In this document: in pieces, positions 16,435-25,095 of the stretch | Numbering within the stretch: the first letter of the stretch is position 1 | Layout of the letters: the number at the start of each line of letters is the position of its first letter | NCBI RefSeq assembly: GCF_001006805.1 | Contig: NZ_LN811356.1 | Span: 207,314 to 271,313 of the forward strand | DNA from: Microvirga massiliensis | GTDB lineage: Bacteria; Pseudomonadota; Alphaproteobacteria; Rhizobiales; Beijerinckiaceae | Reading direction: 5' to 3' | Length of the DNA: 64,000 nt | Program-made: the position numbers and the translations under genes | Notes under the pieces: model-generated | Databases searched by the model: none | Told to the model about the DNA's origin: nothing | What the model saw: only the letters and a program-made list of their open reading frames with translations

Positions 16435-18789
16435 ATGAACAAAGAGTTCAGAGCAGACGAGCTTGCGTTGCAACGCTTTGGCATTGGCCAGGCCGTTCCC
16501 CGGTCGGAGGACCCGCGCCTCATCCGAGGTGGGGGCTGCTACTCCGACGATGTCAGCCTGCCGTCGCAGGTCCATGGCGTGTTCGTCCGCAGCCCCCATG
16601 CGCACGGGATCATTCAAGGCCTCGATGCGTCCGCGGCCCGTGAGATGCCCGGCGTGCTGGCGGTCATTACGGGCGAGGACCTGGAGAGCGCCGGCTACAA
16701 GGACCTGCCCTGTGCGATGGCGCTGAAAGGCCGCGACGGGAAGTCGTTGCGGAAGCCCGCCCATCCCTCGCTCCCGCGTGACCGGGTGCGCTATCTCGGC
16801 GAACCCGTCGCGCTCGTCATCGCCGAGACGGCCCTTGAGGCCCGTGATGCCGCCGAAGCCATCGTCCTCGACATCGAGCCGCTTCCGGCGGCGACCACAC
16901 CGGCGGAGGCGCTCGCGGCCGACGCACCATCGATCCACGACGATGTGCCCGGCAATCTTGCGCTCGATTACCACTATGGGGACGCGCGCCGGGTCGAGGA
17001 GGCCTTCGCGCGCGCGGCGCACGTCACACGGCTGCAGCTTTCGAACAATCGCGTGGTCGTCAGCCCGCTCGAGCCGCGTTCGGCGCTGGCCGAGTATGAT
17101 GCAGGCGAAGAGCGCTGGACCCTTCACGTCGGCAGCCAGGGCGTCTTCGGCCTTCGGAACACGCTCGCCACGGAGATCCTCGGAGTCGAGCCGGAGAAGC
17201 TGCGGGTCCTGACCCGCAATGTCGGTGGATCCTTCGGGATGAAGGCGTCGCCCTTCCCGGAATATGTCGCTTTGCTGCACGCCGCCCGGGCGCTCGCACG
17301 CCCCGTCAAATGGACGGACCAGCGCTCCGAGAGCTTTCTCTCGGATCACCAGGGCCGCGATGCCGAGTCGACGGCGGAGCTCGCGCTCGACGCAGAAGGC
17401 CGGTTCCTCGCGGTGCGGATCAGCGGGCTCGCCAATATGGGCGCCTACCTCACGCAGGTCTCGCCGCTCTTTTCGACGATCAACATCGCCAAGAACGTGG
17501 TGAGCGTCTATCGCACGCCCGAAGTCGAGGTCTCGGTCCGGTGCATGTTCACGAACACCACGCCGATCGGGGCCTATCGCGGCGCCGGGCGGCCCGAGGG
17601 CAACTACTACATGGAGCGGCTCATCGACAGCGCCGCCGCCGAAATGGGGCTCGATCGCCTGGAGCTGCGGCGGCGCAATCACATCCAGCCTCAGGAGATG
17701 CCCTATGCCGCGGCATCGGGCATGACCTATGACAGCGGCGAGTTCACGTCCCTGCTCGACCGCGCCGTCGAGGCGGCGGACTGGTCCGGCTTCGAGGAGC
17801 GCCGGCGCGAGAGCCAGGAGCGCGGCAAGTTGCGGGGCATCGGCGTCGGCCAATACCTGGAGGTGACGGCGCCGCCGATGAAGGAGATGGGCGGCATCCG
17901 GTTCGAGCCGGATGGCACCGTGACGATCATCACGGGTACGCTCGATTACGGACAGGGCCACGCCACACCCTTCGCGCAGGTCCTGCACAGCAAACTCGGG
18001 ATCCCGTTCGAGCGCATTCGCCTGCTGCAGGGTGACAGTGACGAACTCATCGCCGGCGGCGGTACCGGCGGCTCGAAATCGATCATGGCGAGCGGCACCG
18101 CGATCCTCGAGGCGAGCGACAAGGTAATCGAGAAGGGCCGGCAGATTGCCGCCTCCATCCTGGAAGCGAGCTCCGCCGATATCGAATTCTCCCGCGGCTG
18201 GTTCACGATCGCCGGGACGGACCGTGCAGTCCACATCATGGACGTGGCGCAGCGCCTGCAAGCCGGGCTCGTGCTGCCGGACGACGTCCCGCACACCCTC
18301 GACGTGCAGCATGTCCACGAGAATTCTCCCTCGGCATTCCCGAACGGGTGCCACATCGCCGAGGTCGAAGTGGATGCCGAGACGGGCACGGTCGAGGTCG
18401 TCCGGTACTCGATGGTCAACGACTTCGGGACCCTCATCAATCCGATGCTCGTCGAAGGGCAGCTCCATGGCGGGGTCGTTCAGGCCCTCGGCCAAGCCTT
18501 GCTGGAACGGACGGTCTACGACGCCGACGGGCAGCTCCTGACGGGTTCCTATATGGATTATGCGCTGCCCCGGGCCGACGACGCGCCTGCCTTCGCCTTC
18601 GAGAGCCGGCCGGTTCCCGCGACCACGAATCCGCTCGGGGTCAAGGGTTGCGGAGAGGCCGGCTGCGCCGGCGGTCTGCCTGCGATCATGAATGCCGTCG
18701 TCGATGCCCTGCGCCCGCTCGGCGTCCGGCATGTCGATATGCCCGCTACTCCGCAGCGGGTCTGGGAGGCGATACGCGCGGTGAGCTGA
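16435..18789 (+). CDS. Xanthine dehydrogenase-family molybdopterin-binding (large) subunit, orphan
   Basis: The 784-aa product is the molybdenum-cofactor subunit of the xanthine oxidase family (CoxL/aldehyde oxidase type). It starts with the 'GQAVPRSEDPRLIRGGGCYSDD' segment of the a/b hammerhead domain. 'GGSFGMK', 'AYRGAGRPEG' and 'GQGHATPFAQ' are cofactor-contact motifs, and 'KGCGEAGCAGG' near the C-terminus carries the catalytic Glu. The active-site loop is AYRGAGR, not the AYRCSFR loop of true CO dehydrogenase, so oxidation of an aldehyde or N-heterocycle is more likely. The FAD (medium) and 2Fe-2S (small) partner genes that normally accompany it are absent from its surroundings. Partners must be encoded elsewhere. 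Confidence 0.87.
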   Translation: MNKEFRADELALQRFGIGQAVPRSEDPRLIRGGGCYSDDVSLPSQVHGVFVRSPHAHGIIQGLDASAAREMPGVLAVITGEDLESAGYKDLPCAMALKGRDGKSLRKPAHPSLPRDRVRYLGEPVALVIAETALEARDAAEAIVLDIEPLPAATTPAEALAADAPSIHDDVPGNLALDYHYGDARRVEEAFARAAHVTRLQLSNNRVVVSPLEPRSALAEYDAGEERWTLHVGSQGVFGLRNTLATEILGVEPEKLRVLTRNVGGSFGMKASPFPEYVALLHAARALARPVKWTDQRSESFLSDHQGRDAESTAELALDAEGRFLAVRISGLANMGAYLTQVSPLFSTINIAKNVVSVYRTPEVEVSVRCMFTNTTPIGAYRGAGRPEGNYYMERLIDSAAAEMGLDRLELRRRNHIQPQEMPYAAASGMTYDSGEFTSLLDRAVEAADWSGFEERRRESQERGKLRGIGVGQYLEVTAPPMKEMGGIRFEPDGTVTIITGTLDYGQGHATPFAQVLHSKLGIPFERIRLLQGDSDELIAGGGTGGSKSIMASGTAILEASDKVIEKGRQIAASILEASSADIEFSRGWFTIAGTDRAVHIMDVAQRLQAGLVLPDDVPHTLDVQHVHENSPSAFPNGCHIAEVEVDAETGTVEVVRYSMVNDFGTLINPMLVEGQLHGGVVQALGQALLERTVYDADGQLLTGSYMDYALPRADDAPAFAFESRPVPATTNPLGVKGCGEAGCAGGLPAIMNAVVDALRPLGVRHVDMPATPQRVWEAIRAVS

Positions 18790-18863
18790 CGCAGCTCGTC
18801 TCCCCCTATCTCTCAACCGTCTTTGTCGTAAAGCACGGCGACATGCCGTCCCGAGGTCCGACT

Positions 18864-20066
18864 ATGAATGCGCCTTCCTCCACCCTGTCGCTGCCGGCTC
18901 TCCGCCCCGAAGCGGAAGGAGCCCCGAGCAGCGGGATCGTCGATGTCGCGAATGCCGGGCGCGAACGCCCGGGACTCATCCCGCTCTGGGTGGGCGAGGG
19001 GGATCTGCCGACACCTGCCTTCATCTGTGAGGCAGCGACGCGATCGCTCGCGGAGGGCGAGACCTTCTACACCTACCAGCGCGGCATCCCCGAGCTCAGG
19101 GAATCCCTGGCGCGGTATCACACGAAGCTCTACGGCCAGCCGTCGGATCCGGAACGGTTCTTCGTGACCATCGGGGGCATGCATGCGGCCCAGATCGCCA
19201 TCCGGATGGTGGCTGGAAGCGGCGACGAGGCGCTGATCCCGACGCCGGCCTGGCCGAATTTCGCCGGCGCGCTCGAGGTCGCGGGCGCGAGGACGGTCGG
19301 CGTGCCGCTGACCCTGGACGAGCGTGGCTGGTCTCTCGATCTAGATCGCCTCGCCGATGCGGTCGGGCCACGGACGAAGGTGATCGTGATCAACTCGCCG
19401 GCGAACCCGACCGGCTGGACCGCAAGCAAGGCGGATCTGCGCGGCATTCTCGACATCGCGCGACGGCACGGGCTCTGGATCATCGCCGACGAGATCTACG
19501 GGCGGTTCATCTATGACCCCGAAACGGGCCCGGAAGGACGGGCGCCGTCGTTCCGCGACGTCGCCGAGGGCGACGACCGGATTCTCTACATCCAGACATT
19601 CTCGAAGAACTGGTCGATGACCGGATGGCGTCTCGGCTGGCTCGAAGCATCGCCGGCCTTCGGGCAGATCATCGAGAACCTCGTCCAGTACTCCACATCC
19701 GGCGTGCCGGTGCCATCGCAGCGCGCCGGGATTGCGGCTCTCGAGCATGGCGAAAGCTTCCTTGCGGATCAGATCGCACGGGCGGCTGCAGGCCGGACGA
19801 TCGTTCGCCGGCTCGTGGCAACCGGCCACGTCGATCTGCCGGCCCCCGCCGGCGCATTCTACGCGTTCCCGAAGATCAAAGGCGTGAGCGACTCGAAGGC
19901 GCTGGCGATCCGGCTCGTCCACGAGGCTGGCGTTGGCGTCGCGCCAGGCTCGGCCTTCGGGCCGGGAGGCGAGGGGGCTCTGCGTCTCTGTTTCGCACGC
20001 AAGGCCAGCGATCTCGAGGAGGCGGTGCGGCGCATCGCGGAGGCTCTGCCGCGCATCATCGGCTGA
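18864..20066 (+). CDS. Class I/II pyridoxal-phosphate aminotransferase
   Basis: The 400-aa product is a fold-type I aminotransferase of the aspartate-aminotransferase superfamily. Visible PLP-site residues are N182 ('SPANPTG'), D209 and Y212 ('IIADEIYGRF'), and the Schiff-base lysine K248 in 'TFSKNWSMTGWRLGW'. The '(Y)QRGIPELRESLA' segment at about 71-84 is also typical. The ATG at 18864 is preferred because GAGG lies 7 nt upstream; an ATG at 18843 would add seven residues. Substrate cannot be told from sequence. It follows the molybdenum hydroxylase by 74 bp and precedes a flavoprotein on the same strand, so the three may form a transcription unit. Confidence 0.85.
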   Translation: MNAPSSTLSLPALRPEAEGAPSSGIVDVANAGRERPGLIPLWVGEGDLPTPAFICEAATRSLAEGETFYTYQRGIPELRESLARYHTKLYGQPSDPERFFVTIGGMHAAQIAIRMVAGSGDEALIPTPAWPNFAGALEVAGARTVGVPLTLDERGWSLDLDRLADAVGPRTKVIVINSPANPTGWTASKADLRGILDIARRHGLWIIADEIYGRFIYDPETGPEGRAPSFRDVAEGDDRILYIQTFSKNWSMTGWRLGWLEASPAFGQIIENLVQYSTSGVPVPSQRAGIAALEHGESFLADQIARAAAGRTIVRRLVATGHVDLPAPAGAFYAFPKIKGVSDSKALAIRLVHEAGVGVAPGSAFGPGGEGALRLCFARKASDLEEAVRRIAEALPRIIG

Positions 20067-20160
20067 GGTCCCGACCGCAAAAGGCCGCCGGCCCAAGAGG
20101 GAACCTGTCGGCAGGGTTCGGGTTGCCCCGCGGTGTTTGCTGCTCCACAGGGGATTGCTC

Positions 20161-21105
20161 GTGGCCGGACAACAAGATGGACGTGAGACGCCGCTCGATT
20201 GCATCGTCGTCGGAGGCGGTCCTGCCGGCCTGACGGCCGGCATCTATCTCGCGCGTTTTCGCCGGCGTTTCCTCCTCGTCGATTCCGGACAGAGCCGGGC
20301 CGCCTGGATCCCGCGCTCGCACAACCACCCGGGCTTTCCCGGGGGCGTCAATGGAATCGAACTCCTCGAGCGCATGCGCGAGCAGTTGTCCCGGCAAGGT
20401 GGCGGCCTAGTCGAAGGCTCGGTCTCGGGAGCCGCGTGCCATCAAGATGGGCTCTTTCGCGTCGCGATCGGTGACCAGACCTTCGCGGCCTCTCACCTGA
20501 TTTTGGCGACGGGCGTGATCGACGTGGAACCGCCGCTGCCGAATGTTCTCGAAGCGGTGCGCCGTGGCTTGGTCCGTCAATGTCCGATCTGCGATGCATT
20601 CGAGATGATCGACCGCTCGCTGGTGGTGATCGGGAGCGGTGCAACCGGCCTCGGTGAAGCGCTGTTCCTGCGAACCTATACGCCGCACATCGTGCTGGTG
20701 ACGCTCGGCCAACCGCTCGGTCTCGATGACGCGAGCAGACGGCGGATGCACGAGGCCGGCATCGAGGCGATCGAAACGCCGATCGTCGAGATCACGCTCG
20801 AAGGCGATCGCCTGGCACGGCTCATCTGTGCAGATGGACGCGTGCTGATCTTCGATGCAGTCTATTCGGCACTCGGCATTCATCCGCGCGCGGATCTCGC
20901 GGCAGCCCTAGGGGTTGCGCTTTATCCCGATCGGCGGATCGTCACCGACGATCATCAACGCACATCGCTCGACGGCTGCTACGGCGCCGGAGATATCGTC
21001 ACCGGCCTCAACCAGCTCGGTGTCGCGATGGCTCAGGCGCAGATCGCGGCCGTCGATGTGCACAATCGCCTGCGTGCACGAGAGGGGCTGTGTCTTCCTT
21101 CATAA
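20161..21105 (+). CDS. Thioredoxin-reductase-like FAD-dependent oxidoreductase with CPIC site
   Basis: The 314-aa product has the TrxB fold. An FAD motif 'VVGGGPAGLTAGIYLARF' lies at about 16-33, a redox-type disulfide C141-PI-C144 sits in the nucleotide-binding domain, and a C-terminal FAD contact 'GCYGAGDIVTGLNQLGVAM' follows. It departs from true thioredoxin reductase: the disulfide is CPIC rather than CATC. The second nucleotide motif reads GSGATG, and the HRRxxxR NADPH-phosphate clamp is absent from the 'VTLGQPLGLDD' stretch after it. It may use NADH, or work like the ferredoxin/flavin-linked TrxR relatives. Start is GTG at 20161 with AGGGG about 9 nt upstream. Confidence 0.82.
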   Translation: MAGQQDGRETPLDCIVVGGGPAGLTAGIYLARFRRRFLLVDSGQSRAAWIPRSHNHPGFPGGVNGIELLERMREQLSRQGGGLVEGSVSGAACHQDGLFRVAIGDQTFAASHLILATGVIDVEPPLPNVLEAVRRGLVRQCPICDAFEMIDRSLVVIGSGATGLGEALFLRTYTPHIVLVTLGQPLGLDDASRRRMHEAGIEAIETPIVEITLEGDRLARLICADGRVLIFDAVYSALGIHPRADLAAALGVALYPDRRIVTDDHQRTSLDGCYGAGDIVTGLNQLGVAMAQAQIAAVDVHNRLRAREGLCLPS

Positions 21106-21535
21106 GGATGTAGCGCGCGGGCAGGATTGTCCTTGCTCACCTCTCACCGTCATTGCGAACGAAGTGAAGCAATCCAGGAGCACATCCGTCGACGGGTAGA
21201 TTGCTTCGCCTCCGGCTCGCAAGGACGAGAGTGCGGCGGAAAGGGCTGTGCGCACTGCCTCCGGCTCGCAAGGGCGACAGTGGGTCCGCGTCAGGCTGGA
21301 TGACTGCGGCTCGCAATGACGAGGTGGCTCATGCATCACTCCGTTTCGGGCAGTGCTCCTCGCGTCCTCACGCCCTCATCGTCATTGCGAAGGAAGTGAA
21401 GCAATCTACCCCTCGACGGACGCGCTCCTGGATCGCTTCGCCTGCGGCTCGCAGTGACGGAAGTGCGGCGGAAAGGGCTGCGCGTTACGCGTGCAACTCT
21501 CAATGACGATGAGGTGCACAGGGCACCTCATGATA
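21106..21535. repeat. Intergenic cluster of palindromic repeat elements
   Basis: No gene is visible. Two full copies of an ~80-bp palindromic element lie at 21148-21227 and 21380-21460, in opposite orientation to each other, plus partial arms near 21256 and 21301. Arms have the form CGTCATTGCGA...GAAGCAATC and its complement GATTGCTTCGCC...TCGCAATGACG, around a semi-conserved loop. Related copies occur at about 42172-42252, 52388-52469 and 52530-52560. They lie between convergent genes and may act as transcript ends. Confidence 0.75.
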
Positions 21536-22513
21536 TCATGCACTGCCGATGAGAATCCCTGAGGCGAAGACCAGTGAGCCTCCCAGGACGACTTGCAGAG
21601 CCGCGCGCCAGAACGGTGTCTCCATGTAACGGTTCTGCACCCAGGCGATCGCCCAAAGCTCGATGAACACGATGATCATCGCGATCGTGGTTGCCGTCCA
21701 GAAATCCGGGATCAGATACGGGAGCGCGTGGCCGAGGCCGCCGACCGCGGTCATGACGCCGGAAGCAATTCCCCGCTTCAGCGGTGAGCCACGGCCCGAG
21801 ATCGTGCCGTCGTCCGAGGCGGCTTCCGTGAACCCCATCGAGATTCCAGCGCCAATCGAGGCTGCAAGGCCGACGAGAAAGGTCTCCCAGGTATTGCCTG
21901 TCGCGAAGGCGGCCGCGAAGATCGGTGCGAGCGTCGAGACGGAGCCGTCCATCAGCCCCGCCAAGCCAGGTTGCACCCAAGTGAGCACGAACTCGCGATG
22001 CGCTTCGAGATCCTCGGCCTTGCGTGCGCTCGGGGGCAGATACTCCTGCAGGAGATTCTGCCACGTTGCCTCATGGCCGGATTCGGCGGCTGCAAGATCG
22101 CCGAGCAATTTCCGGGTTCCGGCATCCCTCGTCTGCTTGGCGGCATTCAGATAGAAGTCGCGGGCTTCCATCTCCATGCGCGCGGCTTCGTCACGGATCC
22201 GTTCGAGGCCGAGATTCCCGACGAGCCACACCGGCCTGCGTTGATAGAAGCCAGCGACATGCTCGCGCCGGATCAGTGGAATGACATCCCCGAACCGGCG
22301 CCGATACTCCTCGATCAGCCGGACTCGATGCTCGTCCTCCTCGGCGGCCATCTCGTCGAAGAGCTTGGCGGATTGCGGATAGTCCTGGCGCAGGCGCTGC
22401 GCGTACCAGCTGTAGATCCGTCCATCGTCCTCTTCGGATGAGATCGCGAGAGCGAGCACCTCCTGTTCCGACAGATCCTTGAACTGCCGCCGATGCGAGA
22501 ACCCGGGAATCAT
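21536..22513 (-). CDS. mbfA: Membrane-bound ferritin / VIT-type iron exporter MbfA
   Basis: The 325-aa product joins an N-terminal rubrerythrin-like ferritin domain (about 10-165) to a C-terminal VIT1/CCC1-type transporter domain (about 180-325, about five helices). The ferritin domain has carboxylate ligands in 'SSEEDDGRIY', 'AAEEDEHR', 'EMEARDFY' and 'AAESGHEATW'. The transporter domain has 'GLMDGSVSTLAPIFAAAFAT'. This is the architecture of MbfA, which exports ferrous iron and protects against peroxide in Agrobacterium and Bradyrhizobium. In those species it is repressed by Irr under low iron. I did not find an obvious Irr box in the 256 bp upstream. It stands alone on the minus strand. 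Confidence 0.88.
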   Translation of the reverse strand: MIPGFSHRRQFKDLSEQEVLALAISSEEDDGRIYSWYAQRLRQDYPQSAKLFDEMAAEEDEHRVRLIEEYRRRFGDVIPLIRREHVAGFYQRRPVWLVGNLGLERIRDEAARMEMEARDFYLNAAKQTRDAGTRKLLGDLAAAESGHEATWQNLLQEYLPPSARKAEDLEAHREFVLTWVQPGLAGLMDGSVSTLAPIFAAAFATGNTWETFLVGLAASIGAGISMGFTEAASDDGTISGRGSPLKRGIASGVMTAVGGLGHALPYLIPDFWTATTIAMIIVFIELWAIAWVQNRYMETPFWRAALQVVLGGSLVFASGILIGSA

Positions 22514-22631
22514 CGTTCCTCCAAGCTTTCAGGACATGTGCTACATCTTGCCTTCGACCAGAGATTGCATGCCGTCAATCCTGATTGCGCGAATTCTTGG
22601 ACGGAGATTGCGCTACGTCCAGCACCGCGCC

Positions 22632-22715
22632 ACTACTCTCACCCGGCTGCTTTCGCAGTCGACCCCTGGAGGGAGAGGTCGACGCCCGAAGGGCGGCGGG
22701 TGAAGGGGGAATCTC
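22632..22715. repeat. Dispersed repeat, family B, copy 1
   Basis: The element begins CACTCTCACCC and holds GGGAGAGGT and CCCGAAGGGCGG, ending near GTGAAGGGGGA. A related copy lies at 34462-34553. It sits between selO and mbfA, both on the minus strand, and contains a GCCCGAAGGGC hairpin. Confidence 0.6.
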
Positions 22716-22769
22716 TGCGCTCGCCAAAGTGGAAATGCAGACACGCAATTCAACACTATGCGTAATCTC

Positions 22770-24203
22770 TTACGGCATCCTGGGCGTTGTGCCGTATGCT
22801 TCAGCCATCATCTCGATCGCTGCGAGCTTCGTATCGAACTTCGACCAATCGTCATCTTCTGCGATGGGCGCCCAGATGGCCTCGACCTCGTCGATCAGCA
22901 TGGTGCAGGGCGTCGTTCCGCGGAAATAGGGATGATCGAGATTGGCCGTTGCCGATGGTGAGAGAGCTTCGAGTGCGGCCTGCAACTCATCGAAATGATC
23001 ACCTTGATACAATGCGCGCGACGGGCTTCGCTCCAGGCGCTGTGGATCGGCGAGGCCGCCCCGTAGATCGAAGAAAGTCTGCTCGAATGGCGCGCGGCTC
23101 TCGTGCAGGAACCTCCAGAGGGCGCGTGCGAGGCGCGCATCCTCCTGTGGGCCAGGAGACGATACGCCGAGACGCCACAGGAGTGTCTCGATGAAAGCTT
23201 TCTGGAGTGTAGGCTCGAACGTGGCGAGCGTCGCTTCGAGAGCGGGCTGTGATGCGAAGTCGAGCAGGCACTCGGCGAGGCGCGTCAGATTCCAGAGCAG
23301 CGTGTCGGGCTGCCGCCCGTAGGCGTAAAGGCCCGTCTCGTCGAAATAGGCTGCCGTGAAAGCCGGATCATAGAAAGGCAGGAAACGCCAGGGGCCGTAA
23401 TCGAAGCTCTCGCCCGTGATGTTGATGTTGTCAGTGTTGAGAACGCCGTGCACGAAGCCAGCGATCATCCATTGCGCACCCATGCGCGCAACGCGCCGGC
23501 ACACTTCGGCGAGGAAGCCGGTAGCGCGCTGCTCCACCGAATCGTTCCAGACTTCGGGCATGTACGTCTGCACCGAATAGTCCAGCAACCTGGCGATGTT
23601 GGCTGGCTCCCGAAGGAACAGGAAGCGCTGAAACGTTCCGATGCGGATATGCGAGTGGCTGAGCCGCACTAGCACCGAAGAGCGCGTCGGGGAGGGCTCA
23701 TCGCCGCGATAAAGGGCCTCGCCGGTTTCGATCAGGCTGAACGACTTGGAGGTTTCGACACCGAGAGCCTCGAGCATCGAGGTTGCCAGAATCTCGCGAA
23801 CGCCTCCCTTCAGGGTGAGGCGCCCATCGGCACGGCGGGACCAGGGTGTCTGCCCACTGCCCTTCGTGCCGAGATCGAGAAGACGCCCATCTTCGAAGTC
23901 CGCGAGCTGCGCGAAAAGAAACCCTCGCCCGTCCCCCAATTCCGGGTTGTACACGCGGAACTGGTGGCCGTGATAACGGAGCGCCAGCGGTTGCATGAGG
24001 CTTTCGGGAAGCGGCTTGAAGCGCCCGAAATGTTCGATCCATTCCTCGTCAGACAGGGTGTCGAGGCCGACCCGGCGCGCCCAGCTCTGGTTCCGGTAGC
24101 GCAAGACGTGCTGCGGGAAGACGGCCGCCGATACGACGTCATAGAAGTCTCCACCGAGCTCGGCGTGGCGCCGGGAGGGGCGATAGCGTGGCGATATGGG
24201 CAT
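22770..24203 (-). CDS. selO: Protein adenylyltransferase SelO (YdiU family)
   Basis: The 477-aa product matches the SelO pseudokinase family, which transfers AMP from ATP to Ser/Thr/Tyr residues of redox proteins. Family blocks are 'ALRYHGHQFRVYNPELGDGR', 'GTKGSGQTPWSR', 'LKGGVREILATSMLEALGV', 'RIGTFQRF', 'GFVHGVLNTDNINITGESFD' and 'YGPWRFLPFYDP'; the NTDN and DYGP stretches are the metal and catalytic motifs. Bacterial SelO lacks the C-terminal selenocysteine of animal forms, and none is seen here. The ATG at 24203 gives the usual N-terminus just before 'HAELGGDFYDVV'. The frame remains open far upstream, but that part is antisense to the next gene and has no family similarity. Confidence 0.9.
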   Translation of the reverse strand: MPISPRYRPSRRHAELGGDFYDVVSAAVFPQHVLRYRNQSWARRVGLDTLSDEEWIEHFGRFKPLPESLMQPLALRYHGHQFRVYNPELGDGRGFLFAQLADFEDGRLLDLGTKGSGQTPWSRRADGRLTLKGGVREILATSMLEALGVETSKSFSLIETGEALYRGDEPSPTRSSVLVRLSHSHIRIGTFQRFLFLREPANIARLLDYSVQTYMPEVWNDSVEQRATGFLAEVCRRVARMGAQWMIAGFVHGVLNTDNINITGESFDYGPWRFLPFYDPAFTAAYFDETGLYAYGRQPDTLLWNLTRLAECLLDFASQPALEATLATFEPTLQKAFIETLLWRLGVSSPGPQEDARLARALWRFLHESRAPFEQTFFDLRGGLADPQRLERSPSRALYQGDHFDELQAALEALSPSATANLDHPYFRGTTPCTMLIDEVEAIWAPIAEDDDWSKFDTKLAAIEMMAEAYGTTPRMP

Positions 24204-24361
24204 GCTGTGCAGTCTTCCTCCGGAAGTCTCTTTCCCCAATGCCACGGGAGCACGGAAGTTCAGGTTGATCCCCGAAGCCGTTTCAGTCCAGGCTAGGCAG
24301 GAGGGGAGTCTTGGAACGAAATCGGTGGCTCCGCTTTCCTCGACAGGTCCGGGAGAGAACC

Positions 24362-25078
24362 ATGAAACTGACGCTTTTCGCCAGCCTCTGCGCCACTGCG
24401 CTCTTGACCTCGCCCGCTTTCGCGCAGGGGAGCGACGCACCTCAAGCCACGCAGCCCGCCGTAACCGCTCCGGCGCCGGCGCAACCCGGTCAGGGGGACG
24501 CGCCACAGACAGCGCCGGCGCCGTCCACGGGCGGGCAGGCGTCGCCTGCTGCGCCCGCAGCGAGCCCGGCTCCCCAGCAGGCTGCTGCTGCCGGTGGGTC
24601 GCAGGGAAGACCGGCCAATCTGTGCAACGAGCTCGTAACATTTCTGACCCCGAAGCCGGCTCCGGAGGGGACGCAGGCCAATGCCGCGGCGCCCGGTGGT
24701 GCAGCACAGCCGCAGCCCGCCGCATCCGGTTCCCCACAGCAGCCATCGCAGGGATCGGGAGGACAGGCATCCGGAGGACCGGTCCCGCAAGGGGCAGCCG
24801 GGCCTGCCGTCGAGGCGGCCCAAGCACCGCAGCCGAAGAACGATACGGCTCCCGAGCGTTCCGGAATAACGGCGCCCATTCCGAAGGCGGAGCAGAACGC
24901 GACCCCTGTGACGCAGGACGATCTCGCACGAGCCCAATCTCTCGCGGAGGCAAACGATTTCCGGGGTTGCAAGGAGATGGCCCAGAGGCTCCGGCTCGCC
25001 GGCAAGCCGCTTCCTCCTGCCGTCATCGCTCTTGCGGGGCTTTCGGTCGAGACGCTGGAGCGGGCGCGCATGCCCTGA
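24362..25078 (+). CDS. Secreted Ala/Pro/Gly-rich protein of unknown function
   Basis: The 238-aa product has a clear signal peptide ('LTLFASLCATALLTSPAFAQ', cleavage near residue 20). A low-complexity region rich in Ala, Pro, Gln and Gly follows. It contains a short Cys-bearing block ('LCNELVTFLTP', about 87-97) and a C-terminal helical segment with one conserved-looking Cys ('RAQSLAEANDFRGCKEM'). The same arrangement, signal peptide, small Cys block, disordered linker and a 'RA..L...N..GC' C-terminus, recurs in the secreted protein at 58390-59238, suggesting one family. No function is known to me. GGGAG lies about 10 nt before the ATG. Confidence 0.7.
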   Translation: MKLTLFASLCATALLTSPAFAQGSDAPQATQPAVTAPAPAQPGQGDAPQTAPAPSTGGQASPAAPAASPAPQQAAAAGGSQGRPANLCNELVTFLTPKPAPEGTQANAAAPGGAAQPQPAASGSPQQPSQGSGGQASGGPVPQGAAGPAVEAAQAPQPKNDTAPERSGITAPIPKAEQNATPVTQDDLARAQSLAEANDFRGCKEMAQRLRLAGKPLPPAVIALAGLSVETLERARMP

Positions 25079-25095
25079 GCCACTTCAGCGAGCAT

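Noticed and set aside
16435..18789. CO dehydrogenase large subunit CoxL
   Set aside because: The active-site loop reads AYRGAGR rather than AYRCSFR, and coxS and coxM are missing.
16090..18816. Open frame of 908 codons opposite the molybdenum hydroxylase gene
   Set aside because: Composition is Arg/Asp/Gly/His-rich with no motif, while the plus strand encodes every expected cofactor motif.
24204..24953. Upstream extension of selO to a start near 24953
   Set aside because: The added 250 residues are antisense to the secreted-protein gene and unlike any SelO N-terminus.
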